Translations under genes and position numbers: made by a program
NCBI RefSeq assembly: GCF_000308615.1
Contig: NZ_BAGB01000005.1
Span: forward strand, 1-64,000
From: Nocardia jiangxiensis NBRC 101359
Lineage (GTDB): Bacteria; Actinomycetota; Actinomycetes; Mycobacteriales; Mycobacteriaceae
DNA length: 64,000 nucleotides
Reading direction: 5' to 3'
Notes under the pieces: model-generated
Database searches by the model: none
What the model was told of the DNA's origin: nothing
What the model saw: the letters and a program-made list of their open reading frames with translations, nothing else
Part shown: positions 1 through 10,969 of the stretch, piece by piece
How the letters are laid out: each line of letters begins with the position of its first letter
Position numbering within the stretch: position 1 is the first letter of the stretch

Positions 1-634
1 AGTTCGCGCCAGTCAATGCCATCCCGGCGCCGACCCCGATGATCATCAATCCGCCTGTGCTGCCGATGGTTTCGAGGCGACGGGGCGAACGAGCGAACCA
101 GGAGCGCGCCGTTGCCGCCAGCAGTGCCCAGGTGCCGTCCGAAAGCGCTTGGATCGCAAGAAATACCGCGCCCAGAGTCAGCAGCTGCGCGGGCAGTGCT
201 CCTCGGCTCGGTTCCGCGAACTGTGGAAGGACGGCGGCGAAGAACACGATCGTCTTGGGATTGGTGGCCCCGACGACGAATCCCTGCCGGAAAACCCGGC
301 GGCCGTCGGCGCTGGGGGCCTTCGATTGCAGTGCCGCCGCGAGCTTCTTGCGCTGCCGGATCGTCGTGATGCCCAGGTAGATCAGATACGCGGCCCCGAC
401 GACCTTCACGATCAGGAAGAGCATCGCCGAGGCCATCAGTACCGCGCCCAGACCGAACGACACCGCGACCAGCGGCACGAACGATCCGCTGACACCACCG
501 GCGACCGACAGAACCGCGGACCGGCGGCCCAGACTCAGCGCCCGGCCGATGGCGAACAGCACGTTGGGGCCGGGAATGATGATCAGGATCGAGGCGGCGA
601 CCGCGAAGGCGGCGATATGCGACAGCGGAACCAT
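1..634 (-). CDS. LysE family amino-acid/metabolite exporter (C-terminus cut by window edge)
   Basis: This is a small multi-spanning inner-membrane exporter of the LysE/RhtB type, which exports amino acids or related small metabolites; the substrate is not predictable. The reading frame starts at the ATG at 634 (MVPLSHIAAF), a few bases after a GGAG-like ribosome site, and runs off the left edge after about 211 codons. Family members are about 205-215 residues, so only the last few residues are missing. The N-terminal motif IPGPNVLFAIGRALSLGRR is the family signature, and at least five hydrophobic segments follow. It is transcribed away from the sigma-factor pair on its right. Family assignment is firm. 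Confidence 0.85.
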   Translation of the reverse strand, partial: MVPLSHIAAFAVAASILIIIPGPNVLFAIGRALSLGRRSAVLSVAGGVSGSFVPLVAVSFGLGAVLMASAMLFLIVKVVGAAYLIYLGITTIRQRKKLAAALQSKAPSADGRRVFRQGFVVGATNPKTIVFFAAVLPQFAEPSRGALPAQLLTLGAVFLAIQALSDGTWALLAATARSWFARSPRRLETIGSTGGLMIIGVGAGMALTGAN

Positions 635-716
635 CTCCAGGAGCGTAGCCGCGGCCGACCGGACTCCGCGGCGGAATCCGGTGCGGCCGAGCAGCGTCGG
701 CGGGAGCCGCTCGGGG

Positions 717-1202
717 TCAGTTCGCCGCGGCGGCGAAGGTGCCCGGTTGGTAGGAGCCGCCCTTGGTCCGGGTGATCACCAACAGCCGGTTGGCGGCGTT
801 GATCATGGCGACCAGGTAGACCAGTGCGGCGATCTGATCGTCGTCGAAGTGCTCGCGCACCCGGGCCCAGGTGTCGTCGCTGACACCGTGGTCGGCATCG
901 GCCATCCGGGTGCCCTCTTCGGCCAGGGCCAGCGCGGCCTGTTCGGCCTCGGTGAACACCGTGGCCTCGCGCCAGGCGGCGACCAGGTTGATTCGCACGG
1001 CGGGCTCGCCGCCGGCGGCCAGCTCCTTGGCGTGGGCATCGACGCAGTATCCGCAGCCGTTGATCTGACTGGCGCGCAGCTCGACCAGTTCGATCAGGGA
1101 TTTCGGCAGCGGCGACCGCATGATCGATGCGCTGGTGTTGGCGAAGCGCTTGCCGATCTCGGCGCCGAGCTGGTTGGCATTCAGGTCGAAACGGGGTTCC
1201 AT
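717..1202 (-). CDS. carboxymuconolactone decarboxylase / AhpD-like protein
   Basis: A 161-residue protein of the CMD/AhpD-like superfamily, small helical proteins that often act as thiol peroxidases or reductases. The redox motif NGCGYCVDAHAKE (CxxC followed by His) sits near residue 50, preceded by the usual ELRASQ helix. I chose the start MEPRFDLNAN because the open frame upstream of it lacks family similarity. It is divergent from an ECF41-type sigma factor across about 160 bases. In actinobacteria such sigma factors are typically paired with a CMD protein, an oxidoreductase or an epimerase, so it is probably that factor's target. I looked for a clear ECF41-type promoter in the gap and did not find one. 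Confidence 0.88.
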   Translation of the reverse strand: MEPRFDLNANQLGAEIGKRFANTSASIMRSPLPKSLIELVELRASQINGCGYCVDAHAKELAAGGEPAVRINLVAAWREATVFTEAEQAALALAEEGTRMADADHGVSDDTWARVREHFDDDQIAALVYLVAMINAANRLLVITRTKGGSYQPGTFAAAAN

Positions 1203-1365
1203 CGGGTGTTCCTCACTTGCGGTGTCGGATTGGACGACCACAAGACGGCGACCGGCCGACCGGCATAACGGCGTCGCGGTGTGAGGTGGACCACGCCGAT
1301 TTCCTGTTACGACGCGGCGGTGTCCGGCGTCGGATGGGGGAGACCGTCCAGAGAAAGCAGCAGCC

Positions 1366-2289
1366 ATGGCAGACACGACGCGCACCACATCGCACGATCC
1401 CGACAGCCGCCGCCCGGACCTGGCCACCGAAACCTTTGTCGCACACCGTAATCTGCTGTTCACCGTCGCCTACGAACTGCTCGGCTCGGCCGCCGACGCC
1501 GAAGACGTCCTACAGGAGACCTGGCTGCGGTGGACCGGCGTCGACCTGGACACCGTCCGGGACCAGCGCGCATATCTGATCCGGATCACCACCCGCCGGG
1601 CACTGGACCGGCTGCGCACCCTCGGCCGCCGCAAGGAGTCCTACGTCGGCCCCTGGCTGCCCGAACCCCTGCTCACCGCACCCGATGTCGCCGAGGATGT
1701 CGAACTGGCCGAACACGTCTCGATGGCGATGCTGCTGGTCCTGGAAACGCTGCTGCCGATCGAGCGGGCGGTCTTCGTACTGCGTGAGGTGTTCGATCTG
1801 GACTACGAGGAGATCGCCGAGGCCGTGGACAAGACCCCGACCGCGGTGCGCCAGCTCGCCTACCGGGCCCGCTCGCACGTCGCGGCCCGCCGCCCGCGCG
1901 GAAACGTGTCCGCCGCGGACACCCGGGCCGCGCTGGCGGCATTCCAGCGCGCGGTCGACACCGGCGACCTGCAACACCTGCTCGACATCCTCGCCCCCGA
2001 CGTCGTATTCCTCGGTGACGGCGGCGGCGTCGCCCGAGCCGCCCTGTCTCCCATCGTCGGAGCCGAAGCGGTCACCGCCGCGCTTGCCGCCGGACTGGGC
2101 AATCTGGCCGCCCGAGCACCCGAACCGGCTCACATCAACGGCCACCCGGCACTCCTGCTGCGCATCGATGGCCGGATCGACACCGTCCTGGCGCTGCGCC
2201 TGGACGACGGCCTCATCACCGGGCTCTACTCCGTGCGCAACCCTGGCAAGCTCGCGCGGCTACAGCACGAAACCGCCCTGCACCGCTGA
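1366..2289 (+). CDS. ECF41-type RNA polymerase sigma factor (SigJ-like)
   Basis: A 307-residue sigma-70 family factor. Region 2 covers roughly residues 22-95 (LLGSAADAEDVLQETWLRW), and region 4 covers about 120-175 (DYEEIAEAV then TAVRQLAYRARSHV). A C-terminal SnoaL-like domain of about 120 residues is found only in the ECF41/SigJ type; in that family it replaces a separate anti-sigma factor and tunes activity. The gene has no neighbouring anti-sigma gene and is divergent from a CMD/AhpD-like gene, the classical partner. The start ATG follows a GAGAAAG ribosome site. The signal it senses is unknown. Confidence 0.9.
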   Translation: MADTTRTTSHDPDSRRPDLATETFVAHRNLLFTVAYELLGSAADAEDVLQETWLRWTGVDLDTVRDQRAYLIRITTRRALDRLRTLGRRKESYVGPWLPEPLLTAPDVAEDVELAEHVSMAMLLVLETLLPIERAVFVLREVFDLDYEEIAEAVDKTPTAVRQLAYRARSHVAARRPRGNVSAADTRAALAAFQRAVDTGDLQHLLDILAPDVVFLGDGGGVARAALSPIVGAEAVTAALAAGLGNLAARAPEPAHINGHPALLLRIDGRIDTVLALRLDDGLITGLYSVRNPGKLARLQHETALHR

Positions 2290-2465
2290 GACCGGAGCTG
2301 CTTCGGCGCACCTTCGATTCGGCATGCGCTGAGGCGTGTGGTCGATCTCGTGACGTGCCGGATCCAGGGTGACAGGTCGAAGCCGGACGGGTGTTCGACT
2401 CGGAAATTTCCCGGGGTTGATCACTTTTCTGTGAGGCAAAATATATTGCGGTAGTGCGTCTTCGG

Positions 2466-3398
2466 CTAGCGCGTGAAGGTGCGGCGGTAGGTGGTGGGGG
2501 TGGTGCCGAGGGCGCGGCGGAAGTGCAGGCGCAGGTTGGCGGCGGTGCCCAGGCCGCAGTCGCGGGCGATGTGATCGATGGGGTGATCGGTGGTTTCCAG
2601 GAGTTCGCGGGCGCGGCCGAGACGGGCGTTGAGCAGCCATTGCAGCGGGGTCGTGCCGGTCTCCTCGGCGAAACGACGCATGAGGGTGCGTTGGGATACA
2701 CCCGCGTGCCGGGCGAGTAGGCGCAGGGTGAGTGGTTCGCCGAGACGTTGCAGGGCCCAGCCGCGGGTATCGGACAGCGACGTCTCACCGGCCACCGGAA
2801 CGGGTGCGGGGACGTACTGGGCCTGACCGCCTTCACGATGCGGTGCGGCCACCACGCCGCGGGCGATCCGATTGGCCGTCACCGCGCCGAGATCGCGACG
2901 CACGATGTGCAGGCACAGGTCGATACCGCAGCACACACCGGCGGAGCTGAGCACCTCGCCCTCGTCCACGTACAGCACGTCGCGCTCCACGCGCACCGCC
3001 GGGAAGTCCTGTTCGAAGTCGTCGATGTACTGCCAGTGGGTGGTGGCGCGCAGCCCGTCCAGGATGCCCGCGGCGGCCAGCGTGAACGCCCCGGTGCAGA
3101 TCGACACCATGCGTTTGCCCTGATCACGGACCTGCGCCAACATCTCGATCGCGGCCTCGGGCGGGCGGCCGGGTGGTTCGCAGCCCGGCACGATCACGGT
3201 GTCGGCGGCGCGCACCTGCGCGGGACCTCCCGCGGCGGCCACGGTGAAACCGACGCTCGTGCGCACCGTCGGTGTGAGAGCGCACAGCGTCATCTCGTAG
3301 GGCGTCTCCGAACGGGCACTGAAGATCTGCGCCGGAATCGACAGGTCCAGCGGCGTGACCCCGTCCAGCGCCAGCACCGCGACTCGATGCACACCCAT
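2466..3398 (-). CDS. GlxA family transcriptional regulator (DJ-1/PfpI plus AraC domains)
   Basis: A 310-residue regulator with an N-terminal DJ-1/PfpI-like domain (about residues 4-170, elbow motif SICTGAF) and a C-terminal AraC-type double helix-turn-helix (about 215-305, RLLARHAGVSQRTLMRRF and a second helix pair ending in LRLHFRRALGTTP). Such proteins usually act as transcription activators responding to nitrogenous or small organic ligands through the PfpI-like part. It is divergent from the HD hydrolase and RidA genes, separated by about 70 bases, which suggests that it controls them. No terminator was seen in the 176 bases beyond its stop codon. Confidence 0.9.
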   Translation of the reverse strand: MGVHRVAVLALDGVTPLDLSIPAQIFSARSETPYEMTLCALTPTVRTSVGFTVAAAGGPAQVRAADTVIVPGCEPPGRPPEAAIEMLAQVRDQGKRMVSICTGAFTLAAAGILDGLRATTHWQYIDDFEQDFPAVRVERDVLYVDEGEVLSSAGVCCGIDLCLHIVRRDLGAVTANRIARGVVAAPHREGGQAQYVPAPVPVAGETSLSDTRGWALQRLGEPLTLRLLARHAGVSQRTLMRRFAEETGTTPLQWLLNARLGRARELLETTDHPIDHIARDCGLGTAANLRLHFRRALGTTPTTYRRTFTR

Positions 3399-3470
3399 GG
3401 CAATATCCTAACCAAACGGGGCAAATTTGCCACTCGCCAGGTCAGGCCGATGAACGGCAGGCTGGAGATC

Positions 3471-4133
3471 ATGACCGACCCGGCCCGCGACCTGATCGCA
3501 CTACCGCGCACACCGCTCGCCGATGCCGTCGTGCACCTCATCCGCGCGGCGGAATCGACCTCGGTGTTCAACCACAGCATCCGCACCTATCTGTTCGCCC
3601 GGCTGGCGGCCGCGCGCCGGGCCCTGGCCGCGGGCCGCGACTACGACGACGACCTGCTGTTCGCCGCGGCCACGATGCACGACCTCGGCGTCGCCCCGGA
3701 CGGCCCGCACATCCAGCGGTTCGAGGTCGAAGGCGCGGACCGGGCCGCGGCATTCCTGCGCGAACGCGGTATCGGCGAGACCGAGGCCGATCAGGTCTGG
3801 CAGGCCATCGCCCTGCACACCTCGCCGGGTATCGCGGAACGTCGCGGAGTGCTGTGCGTGCTCGTGCGCGAGGGTGTCGCCGTGGATTTCGGCGGTCCGC
3901 TGGGCGCGGAACCGCTCGCGGATCTCACCGAGGAGCAGGCCGAGATCGTGCACACCGCCTATCCGCGACTGGACATGGTCCGCTCGCTCACCGACGCGAT
4001 CGTCGCGCAGGCCGCGAAGAATCCGAAAAACGCACCGCGATACGCGATTCCGGGCGAATTCCTGCGCGAACGCGAAATCTTCGGCCGCACCAGGCTGGAG
4101 CACTCCTGCCGAACGTCCCGATGGGGCGACTGA
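3471..4133 (+). CDS. HD domain protein, cyanamide hydratase-like
   Basis: A metal-dependent HD-fold protein of about 220 residues. The metal-binding motif is AAATMHDLG, with an earlier His in VFNHSIRTYLF and a later one in IALHTSPG; this arrangement resembles the cyanamide hydratase/Ddi2-like branch rather than nucleotide phosphohydrolases. I prefer the ATG at 3471 (MTDPARDLI), which follows GGAG; an ATG at 3450 in the same frame is an alternative. RidA follows 20 bases downstream and a GlxA-type regulator is divergent, so this looks like a small detoxification operon for a nitrogen compound. The substrate is inferred only from family resemblance. Confidence 0.8.
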   Translation: MTDPARDLIALPRTPLADAVVHLIRAAESTSVFNHSIRTYLFARLAAARRALAAGRDYDDDLLFAAATMHDLGVAPDGPHIQRFEVEGADRAAAFLRERGIGETEADQVWQAIALHTSPGIAERRGVLCVLVREGVAVDFGGPLGAEPLADLTEEQAEIVHTAYPRLDMVRSLTDAIVAQAAKNPKNAPRYAIPGEFLREREIFGRTRLEHSCRTSRWGD

Positions 4134-4153
4134 CGAAGAAGGGAAGTATCACC

Positions 4154-4573
4154 ATGACCATTCAGACCGTCGAAATCCCGGAGGGCACAGAAGCTTTCGG
4201 GAAGACCATCGATGCCTTCGCGCGCTTCGGCCATTCCGCCGCGGTCCGCGCCCACGGGCTGCTGTTCATCTCCGGTCAGATCGGCCGGCGCCCCGATGGA
4301 ACCGCCGGTGAAACCGTCGAGGAGCAGACCGAACTGGCCCTGCGCCGCATCGAGGAGATTCTCCGCCAGGAGAACCTCGACCTCACCGCCCTGGTCGACG
4401 TCACCAGTTATCACGTCGACATCCGTCACAATCTGCCCGAATTCCTCACCGCCAAACAGCGTTTCATCGACGCGCCCTACCCGTCCTGGACCATCATCGG
4501 CGTCGACGGCCTGGCCAGTCCGGAACTCCTCGTCGAAATCCAGGCAACCGCAACATATCCCGAGAACGGCTGA
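4154..4573 (+). CDS. RidA family protein (enamine/imine deaminase-like)
   Basis: A 139-residue member of the YjgF/YER057c/UK114 family. Classical RidA hydrolyses reactive enamines and imines released by PLP enzymes; many paralogues have narrower catabolic roles. The family core is visible as LLFISGQIGRRPDG in the first half and DIRHNLPEF with the aromatic PSWTIIGVDGLA strand in the second half. The start ATG follows AAGGGAAG. It is the second gene after the HD hydrolase and probably shares its transcript. A long inverted repeat lies just after its stop codon. Confidence 0.88.
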   Translation: MTIQTVEIPEGTEAFGKTIDAFARFGHSAAVRAHGLLFISGQIGRRPDGTAGETVEEQTELALRRIEEILRQENLDLTALVDVTSYHVDIRHNLPEFLTAKQRFIDAPYPSWTIIGVDGLASPELLVEIQATATYPENG

Positions 4574-4582
4574 CGTTCGGAG

Positions 4583-4643
4583 GTCGGCGGCGAACTCGGT
4601 CCGGCTTCGAAAAGCGTTGCGCCGGAACCGGTGCGCCGCCGAC
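4583..4643. terminator. large inverted repeat between convergent genes
   Basis: Outer arms GTCGGCGGCG (4583-4592) and CGCCGCCGAC (4634-4643) pair perfectly, and inner arms around 4598-4605 and 4621-4629 extend the stem. It lies between the stops of the RidA gene and the convergent monooxygenase gene, so it can serve as a bidirectional terminator. No T-run is present. Confidence 0.55.
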
Positions 4644-4661
4644 CGGCGCGGGCGTCGAGAA

Positions 4662-6672
<2,011 letters not shown>

Positions 6673-6791
6673 GGCAGTGCCCTTCCGGTCGGCGTCGGAG
6701 GCGGATCCCCCGGCTTCTGCCAGGCTAGGGATGAAACCGGACAGGTTCTGTCCGCAGAGTTCGGGGGATCGTGGGCGTACGGTGGAAGCTC

Positions 6792-7727
6792 GTGGACCTA
6801 CGGATCTTTACCGAACCCCAGCAAGGCGCAACCTACGACGATCTCCTGCGGGTCGCCAAGACTACCGAGGACGCCGGATACGACGCGTTCTTCCGGTCCG
6901 ATCACTTTCTGAAGATGGGCGAGGTGTCCGGGCTGCCCGGCCCCACCGACGCGTGGATCACCCTGGCGGGCCTGGCCCGCGAGACCTCCCGGATCCGGCT
7001 CGGCACCCTCGTCACCGCCGCCACTTTCCGCCACCCCTCGGTGCTGGCCATCTCGGTGGCGCAGGTCGACCAGATGTCCGGCGGACGAGTCGAATTCGGC
7101 TTGGGCGCAGGCTGGTTCGCCGACGAGCACACCGCCTACGGCATCGAGCTGTACGAGGTGAAGGAGCGGTTCGACCGGTACGCCGAACAGCTCGAGATCA
7201 TCACCGGCCTGTGGGAGACCCCCGAGGGCGAGAGTTTCGACTACGCCGGTAAGCACTACCGGCTCCAGGACGCCCCGGCCCTGCCCAAGACGACGCAGCG
7301 GCCGCGGCCGCCGGTGATCATCGGCGGCTCCGGCAAGAAGCGCACCCCGGAGCTGGTGGCCCGCTTCGCCCAGGAGTTCAATCTGCCGTTCGCCGACGTC
7401 GCCACGGCCAAGGCGCAGGGCGAGCGCGTGGACGCGGCGGCTCGGGCGATCGGTCGCGATCCCGGTGAGATCATCCGCTCGGTCGCGCAGGTGCTGTGCA
7501 CGGGTCGCGACGATGCCGAAATCGCCCGTCGCGCAGCGGCAATCGGCCGCGAACCGGAGGAATTGCGGCAGAACGGCCTGGCCGGGTCGCCGGCGGAAAT
7601 CGTCGACAAGATCGGCCGCTACCGTGAGGAGACCGGCATCACCCGGGTGTACCTGCAGGTGCTGGACCTCGCGGACCTCGAGCACATCGAATTCTTCGCG
7701 TCCGAGGTCGCGCCGCAGCTGGACTGA
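6792..7727 (+). CDS. LLM-class F420-dependent oxidoreductase
   Basis: A 311-residue luciferase-like (beta/alpha) barrel protein. The start is the GTG at 6792 (VDLRIFTEPQQGATYDDLL), right after GGTGGAAG; mycobacterial relatives begin at exactly this motif. RLGTLVTAATFRHPSVLA and GGRVEFGLGAGWF are typical of the F420-using branch, as is GLWETPEG followed by the RPPVIIGGSGKKRTPEL segment. Members transfer hydride from reduced F420 to varied substrates; the reaction here is unknown. It stands alone and ends in a strong bidirectional terminator shared with the MMPL gene. Confidence 0.85.
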   Translation: MDLRIFTEPQQGATYDDLLRVAKTTEDAGYDAFFRSDHFLKMGEVSGLPGPTDAWITLAGLARETSRIRLGTLVTAATFRHPSVLAISVAQVDQMSGGRVEFGLGAGWFADEHTAYGIELYEVKERFDRYAEQLEIITGLWETPEGESFDYAGKHYRLQDAPALPKTTQRPRPPVIIGGSGKKRTPELVARFAQEFNLPFADVATAKAQGERVDAAARAIGRDPGEIIRSVAQVLCTGRDDAEIARRAAAIGREPEELRQNGLAGSPAEIVDKIGRYREETGITRVYLQVLDLADLEHIEFFASEVAPQLD

Positions 7728-7742
7728 GTCGTCGACGAAATG

Positions 7743-7781
7743 CCGCGGCCCCGCACCCAATTCGTGAGTGCGGGGCCGCGG
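7743..7781. terminator. bidirectional hairpin terminator
   Basis: Arms CCGCGGCCCCGCAC (7743-7756) and GTGCGGGGCCGCGG (7768-7781) pair perfectly around an 11-base loop. It lies between the convergent LLM and MMPL genes. Confidence 0.75.
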
Positions 7782-7796
7782 CGTTCTCTCGCGTGA

Positions 7797-10181
7797 TCAG
7801 CCGACCGGTACGGGCTCGCGCTCCCGCGCCGCCTCGCGCTCCCGCTCCTGCAGCGCACGCAGTTTCGTGCCCTCGACGTCGATATCGGGCAGGATCCGAT
7901 CCAGCCACTTGGGCAGCCACCAGGCCGAACGGCCCAGCAGCACCAGCAGCGACGGAATCAGCACCATGCGCACCAGGAAGGCGTCGAACAGCACGCCCGC
8001 GGCCAGCGCGAAGCCCATCGACTTCGCCGTCACGTCGGGCATCATGACGAATCCGCCGAACACCGAGATCATGATCACCGCGGCCGAGGTCACCACCCGA
8101 GCGCCGTGGTGGTAGCCCGCCACGACGGCCTCCTTCGGCGACCTGCCGTGGGTGTATTCCTCACGCATTCGCGAGACCAGGAACACCTGGTAGTCCATGG
8201 CCAGGCCGAATACCAGGCCGATCAGGATGATCGGCAGGAAGCTGACCAGCGGATGGGTCTCCTTGACCAGCCCGAGCTTGCCCTCCTGGAAGATCAGCAC
8301 GGTCGCACCGAAGGTCGCGGCCATCGACAACAGGAAGCCCAGGGCCGCGGTCAGCGGCACCAGGATCGAGCGGAACACCAGCATCAGCAGGATGAACGCC
8401 GCCGCGGCCACGATCGCCATATAGGGCACGATCTTGCCGAGCAACGCACTGGACACATCGGCGTAGATCGCGGTGGTGCCCGTGATGCCGTATTCCATCC
8501 CGTACTGGGACTTGAACTGGTTCTCCGCGCTGCGCGCGTTCTTGACCAGATCCTGGGTGGCCTTGTCGTTCGGCCCGGTCTTGGGCACCGCCGACAACCG
8601 CGCACCCGTCGAATGCGTGTAGTCCGGAGCCTGGGTGGCCTGATCGACGACGTTGGTGGCCGCCGGGGTGACGAAATCCATCCCCGGGTAGCCGGCCAGC
8701 TTGTCGTGCAGCGCGGTCAGCGCGGCTTGGCGCTGCTCGGGTGCGACACCGCTCAGATCTGCGACGATGGTCAGAATTCCGTTGCTGCCCACGCCGAATC
8801 CCTCGGTGCGCAGGTCGTATGCCTTGCGCACGGTGCTGGTGGTGGGCTGGCTGTCCTCACCGGGCAGGCCCAGGCTCAGCTTGGCGGCGGGCAATGCGAA
8901 CAGACCCAGCACGACGATGCTCAGCACCAGCGTCACCGCGGGCATCCGGCCGATCAGGCGGCCGAACCGCATGCCGTTGGTGACCGAGGAGGCGTCCTCG
9001 GGGTCGTGTTTGGCGACCAGCGGCAGCTTCGGCTTGAACAGGTATTTGCCGAACGCGCCCATCAGTGCGGGCAGCAGCGTCAGCGCGACCATGATCGCGA
9101 ACGCCGCCGCGAGCGCGCCGCCCAGACCCATCCAGGTCAGGAAGCTGACCCCGACGATGCTCAGGCCGCACAGCGCGATGATGACCGTCAGGCCCGCGAA
9201 CACCACCGCGGAACCGGCCGTGCCGATCGCGGTGCCGGCCGCCTCCTCGGGCGAATCCTGTATCGCCAGTTCGTGTTTGTAACGCGAGACGATGAACAGC
9301 GCGTAGTCGATGGACAGCGCGATGCCGATCATCGAGGCCAGAATCGTGGTGAAGCTGGGGATGTTCGCGATCGAGGTGCCGGCCATGATCAGCGCCGAGG
9401 CCGCGCCCACGCCGACGATGCCGGTCAGGATGGGTACGAAGGCGGCCAGCAGCGCGCCGAACGCGATCATCATCACGATGAAGGCCACGACGTAGCCGAC
9501 CATCTCCGAGGCGCCGGTGTCGATGGCGTTGTTCTGCGCGATGGTGCCGTCCATCTCGACGGTCAGCCCGGCGCTGCGGGCGACGTCGGCCACGTCGTAC
9601 GCGGCCTTGCGGTCGGCGGCGGTGATGTCGGAGAACTTCTTGATGCTGAACGGAACCTGCAGGTACGCAACGGTGTCCGCGGGTGCGGTGGAGCCGTCGC
9701 CCTTGCCCAGGACGTTCAGCGGGGCCAGGCCGCAGCGCGCGACGAACGCCGCGTCGGCGCGGTCGCCGGTGAGGCAGCCCATCTTGTCCGCGGCGTCGAT
9801 CGGATTCATCACGGCGCCGGTCGGATTCATCGGCGTCTTGGTGTGGGCGACGATGTTCAGATCGCCCAGCTTCTGCACCAGTTCGGTGACCGCGGCACGG
9901 TTCGCGGGATCGGTGAGCTTCTGTCCGGCCGGTGCGCCGATCACATAGGTGCCGGTGACCGCGTCGAAGCTGAACTGCGCCGACATGCCGGGGAACTGTT
10001 TGTCGAGGATGTCCGTCGCCCGCTGGGACGGCAGGTTCGGGATGTTGAAATCATCCTTCACCGGCTGCTTCAGCCCGAGACCGAGCCCGCCGATGATCAG
10101 GAAGATCAGGAGCCAGACCGGTAACACGATCCATTTCCGGCGGTAGGCGAACTTGCCCCACCGGTAGAGGTATACGGACAC
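7797..10181 (-). CDS. MMPL/RND family transporter
   Basis: A 794-residue inner-membrane transporter of the MMPL group, proton-driven exporters of lipids or hydrophobic compounds. The start is a GTG at 10181 (read as MSVYLYRWGKFAYRRKW) with AGGAG nine bases upstream. One transmembrane helix is followed by a large extracytoplasmic loop (about residues 40-200) and a block of helices (GVGAASALIMAG; ALSIDYALFIVSRYKHEL). The second half repeats the pattern (FGLAMDYQVFLVSRMREE). The divergent TetR gene and the palindromes between the two genes imply repression and induction by a substrate. The exported compound is unknown. Confidence 0.92.
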   Translation of the reverse strand: MSVYLYRWGKFAYRRKWIVLPVWLLIFLIIGGLGLGLKQPVKDDFNIPNLPSQRATDILDKQFPGMSAQFSFDAVTGTYVIGAPAGQKLTDPANRAAVTELVQKLGDLNIVAHTKTPMNPTGAVMNPIDAADKMGCLTGDRADAAFVARCGLAPLNVLGKGDGSTAPADTVAYLQVPFSIKKFSDITAADRKAAYDVADVARSAGLTVEMDGTIAQNNAIDTGASEMVGYVVAFIVMMIAFGALLAAFVPILTGIVGVGAASALIMAGTSIANIPSFTTILASMIGIALSIDYALFIVSRYKHELAIQDSPEEAAGTAIGTAGSAVVFAGLTVIIALCGLSIVGVSFLTWMGLGGALAAAFAIMVALTLLPALMGAFGKYLFKPKLPLVAKHDPEDASSVTNGMRFGRLIGRMPAVTLVLSIVVLGLFALPAAKLSLGLPGEDSQPTTSTVRKAYDLRTEGFGVGSNGILTIVADLSGVAPEQRQAALTALHDKLAGYPGMDFVTPAATNVVDQATQAPDYTHSTGARLSAVPKTGPNDKATQDLVKNARSAENQFKSQYGMEYGITGTTAIYADVSSALLGKIVPYMAIVAAAAFILLMLVFRSILVPLTAALGFLLSMAATFGATVLIFQEGKLGLVKETHPLVSFLPIILIGLVFGLAMDYQVFLVSRMREEYTHGRSPKEAVVAGYHHGARVVTSAAVIMISVFGGFVMMPDVTAKSMGFALAAGVLFDAFLVRMVLIPSLLVLLGRSAWWLPKWLDRILPDIDVEGTKLRALQEREREAAREREPVPVG

Positions 10182-10281
10182 GAGCGGTTTCTCCTAGCGA
10201 TCGCTGGGTCGTGTGCTGGGCGAGATGTGTAGGCAGCCTTTGTGCGGCCGCCGTGCGTACCGCCTCCACGAGTTTTTCCTG

Positions 10282-10309
10282 CCTACCGTGCGGTAGGTAG
10301 ACTACCGAG
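10282..10309. promoter_or_regulatory. paired palindromes, probable TetR operator
   Basis: CCTACCG-TG-CGGTAGG (10282-10297) is a perfect inverted repeat, and CGGTAG-GTAGA-CTACCG (10292-10308) overlaps it, giving two adjoining sites in the gap between the divergent MMPL and TetR genes. This is the usual place for an autoregulatory TetR operator; binding is inferred. Confidence 0.65.
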
Positions 10310-10381
10310 CCGTAAACGGAGCAACAACCTCGACTTGGCCACGTTCGCCCGCGCCGCGTAGGGGGATGAGAGGATCGCACA

Positions 10382-10966
10382 ATGGCAACGCGCAGTTCTG
10401 CCGGATCGGTCGCCGCAGGTAGAAGTACCAAGGACGCGATTCGGGACGCTGCGATCCGCCTGTTCTCCGCCAAGGGATTCGATCAGACGAGCCTGCGCGA
10501 GGTCGCAGATGCGGTAGGAATCACAAAGGCGTCGCTCTACTATCACTACGCTTCGAAGCTCGATCTACTCCTTGCGGTCATCCGGCCGATCTTCGACGAA
10601 CTGCGGGCCAACGTCGATGTCGCCGAGGGGCTCGAGCACAATTCGTCGACCGTTCGCGAGGTGCTCTCGGCCCAGTTGGGGGTGCTGTTGCGCAATCGCA
10701 CCGCGGGCGCGATGTGCGTGCGGGACAGCGTCACGATCCTCAACGCGATCAGCGATCTCTACCCGGACATCATCGATAACAACCGGCGACTGTGTACCTG
10801 GCTGGCCGGTCCCGGTGCGGACGACGCGGCGATGCTGCGGGCCAGTGCCGCACTGGAGATGCTCACCTCGGTGTTCTGGTCGCGCGAACTCGCACCCGGC
10901 GCCGACGACGAGCTGATCGAACGAGTCCTGCTGAACGCGGCGCTCGGCGCCCTCGCCGGGGAGTAG
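10382..10966 (+). CDS. TetR/AcrR family transcriptional regulator
   Basis: A 194-residue repressor. The N-terminal helix-turn-helix is clear (residues about 17-63: AAIRLFSAKGFDQTSLREVA then VGITKASLYYHYASKLDLL), followed by a helical ligand-binding domain with no recognisable subfamily signature. The ATG follows GAGAGGA. It is divergent from the MMPL transporter, with two overlapping palindromes between them, so it most likely represses that transporter. An Rrf2-type regulator begins three bases after its stop codon and is probably co-transcribed. Confidence 0.9.
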   Translation: MATRSSAGSVAAGRSTKDAIRDAAIRLFSAKGFDQTSLREVADAVGITKASLYYHYASKLDLLLAVIRPIFDELRANVDVAEGLEHNSSTVREVLSAQLGVLLRNRTAGAMCVRDSVTILNAISDLYPDIIDNNRRLCTWLAGPGADDAAMLRASAALEMLTSVFWSRELAPGADDELIERVLLNAALGALAGE

Positions 10967-10969
10967 GCC

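Noticed and set aside
8106..10124. Long open frame opposite the MMPL gene (672 codons)
   Set aside because: Low-complexity Arg/Gln/His composition typical of a shadow frame; the opposite strand encodes an intact transporter.
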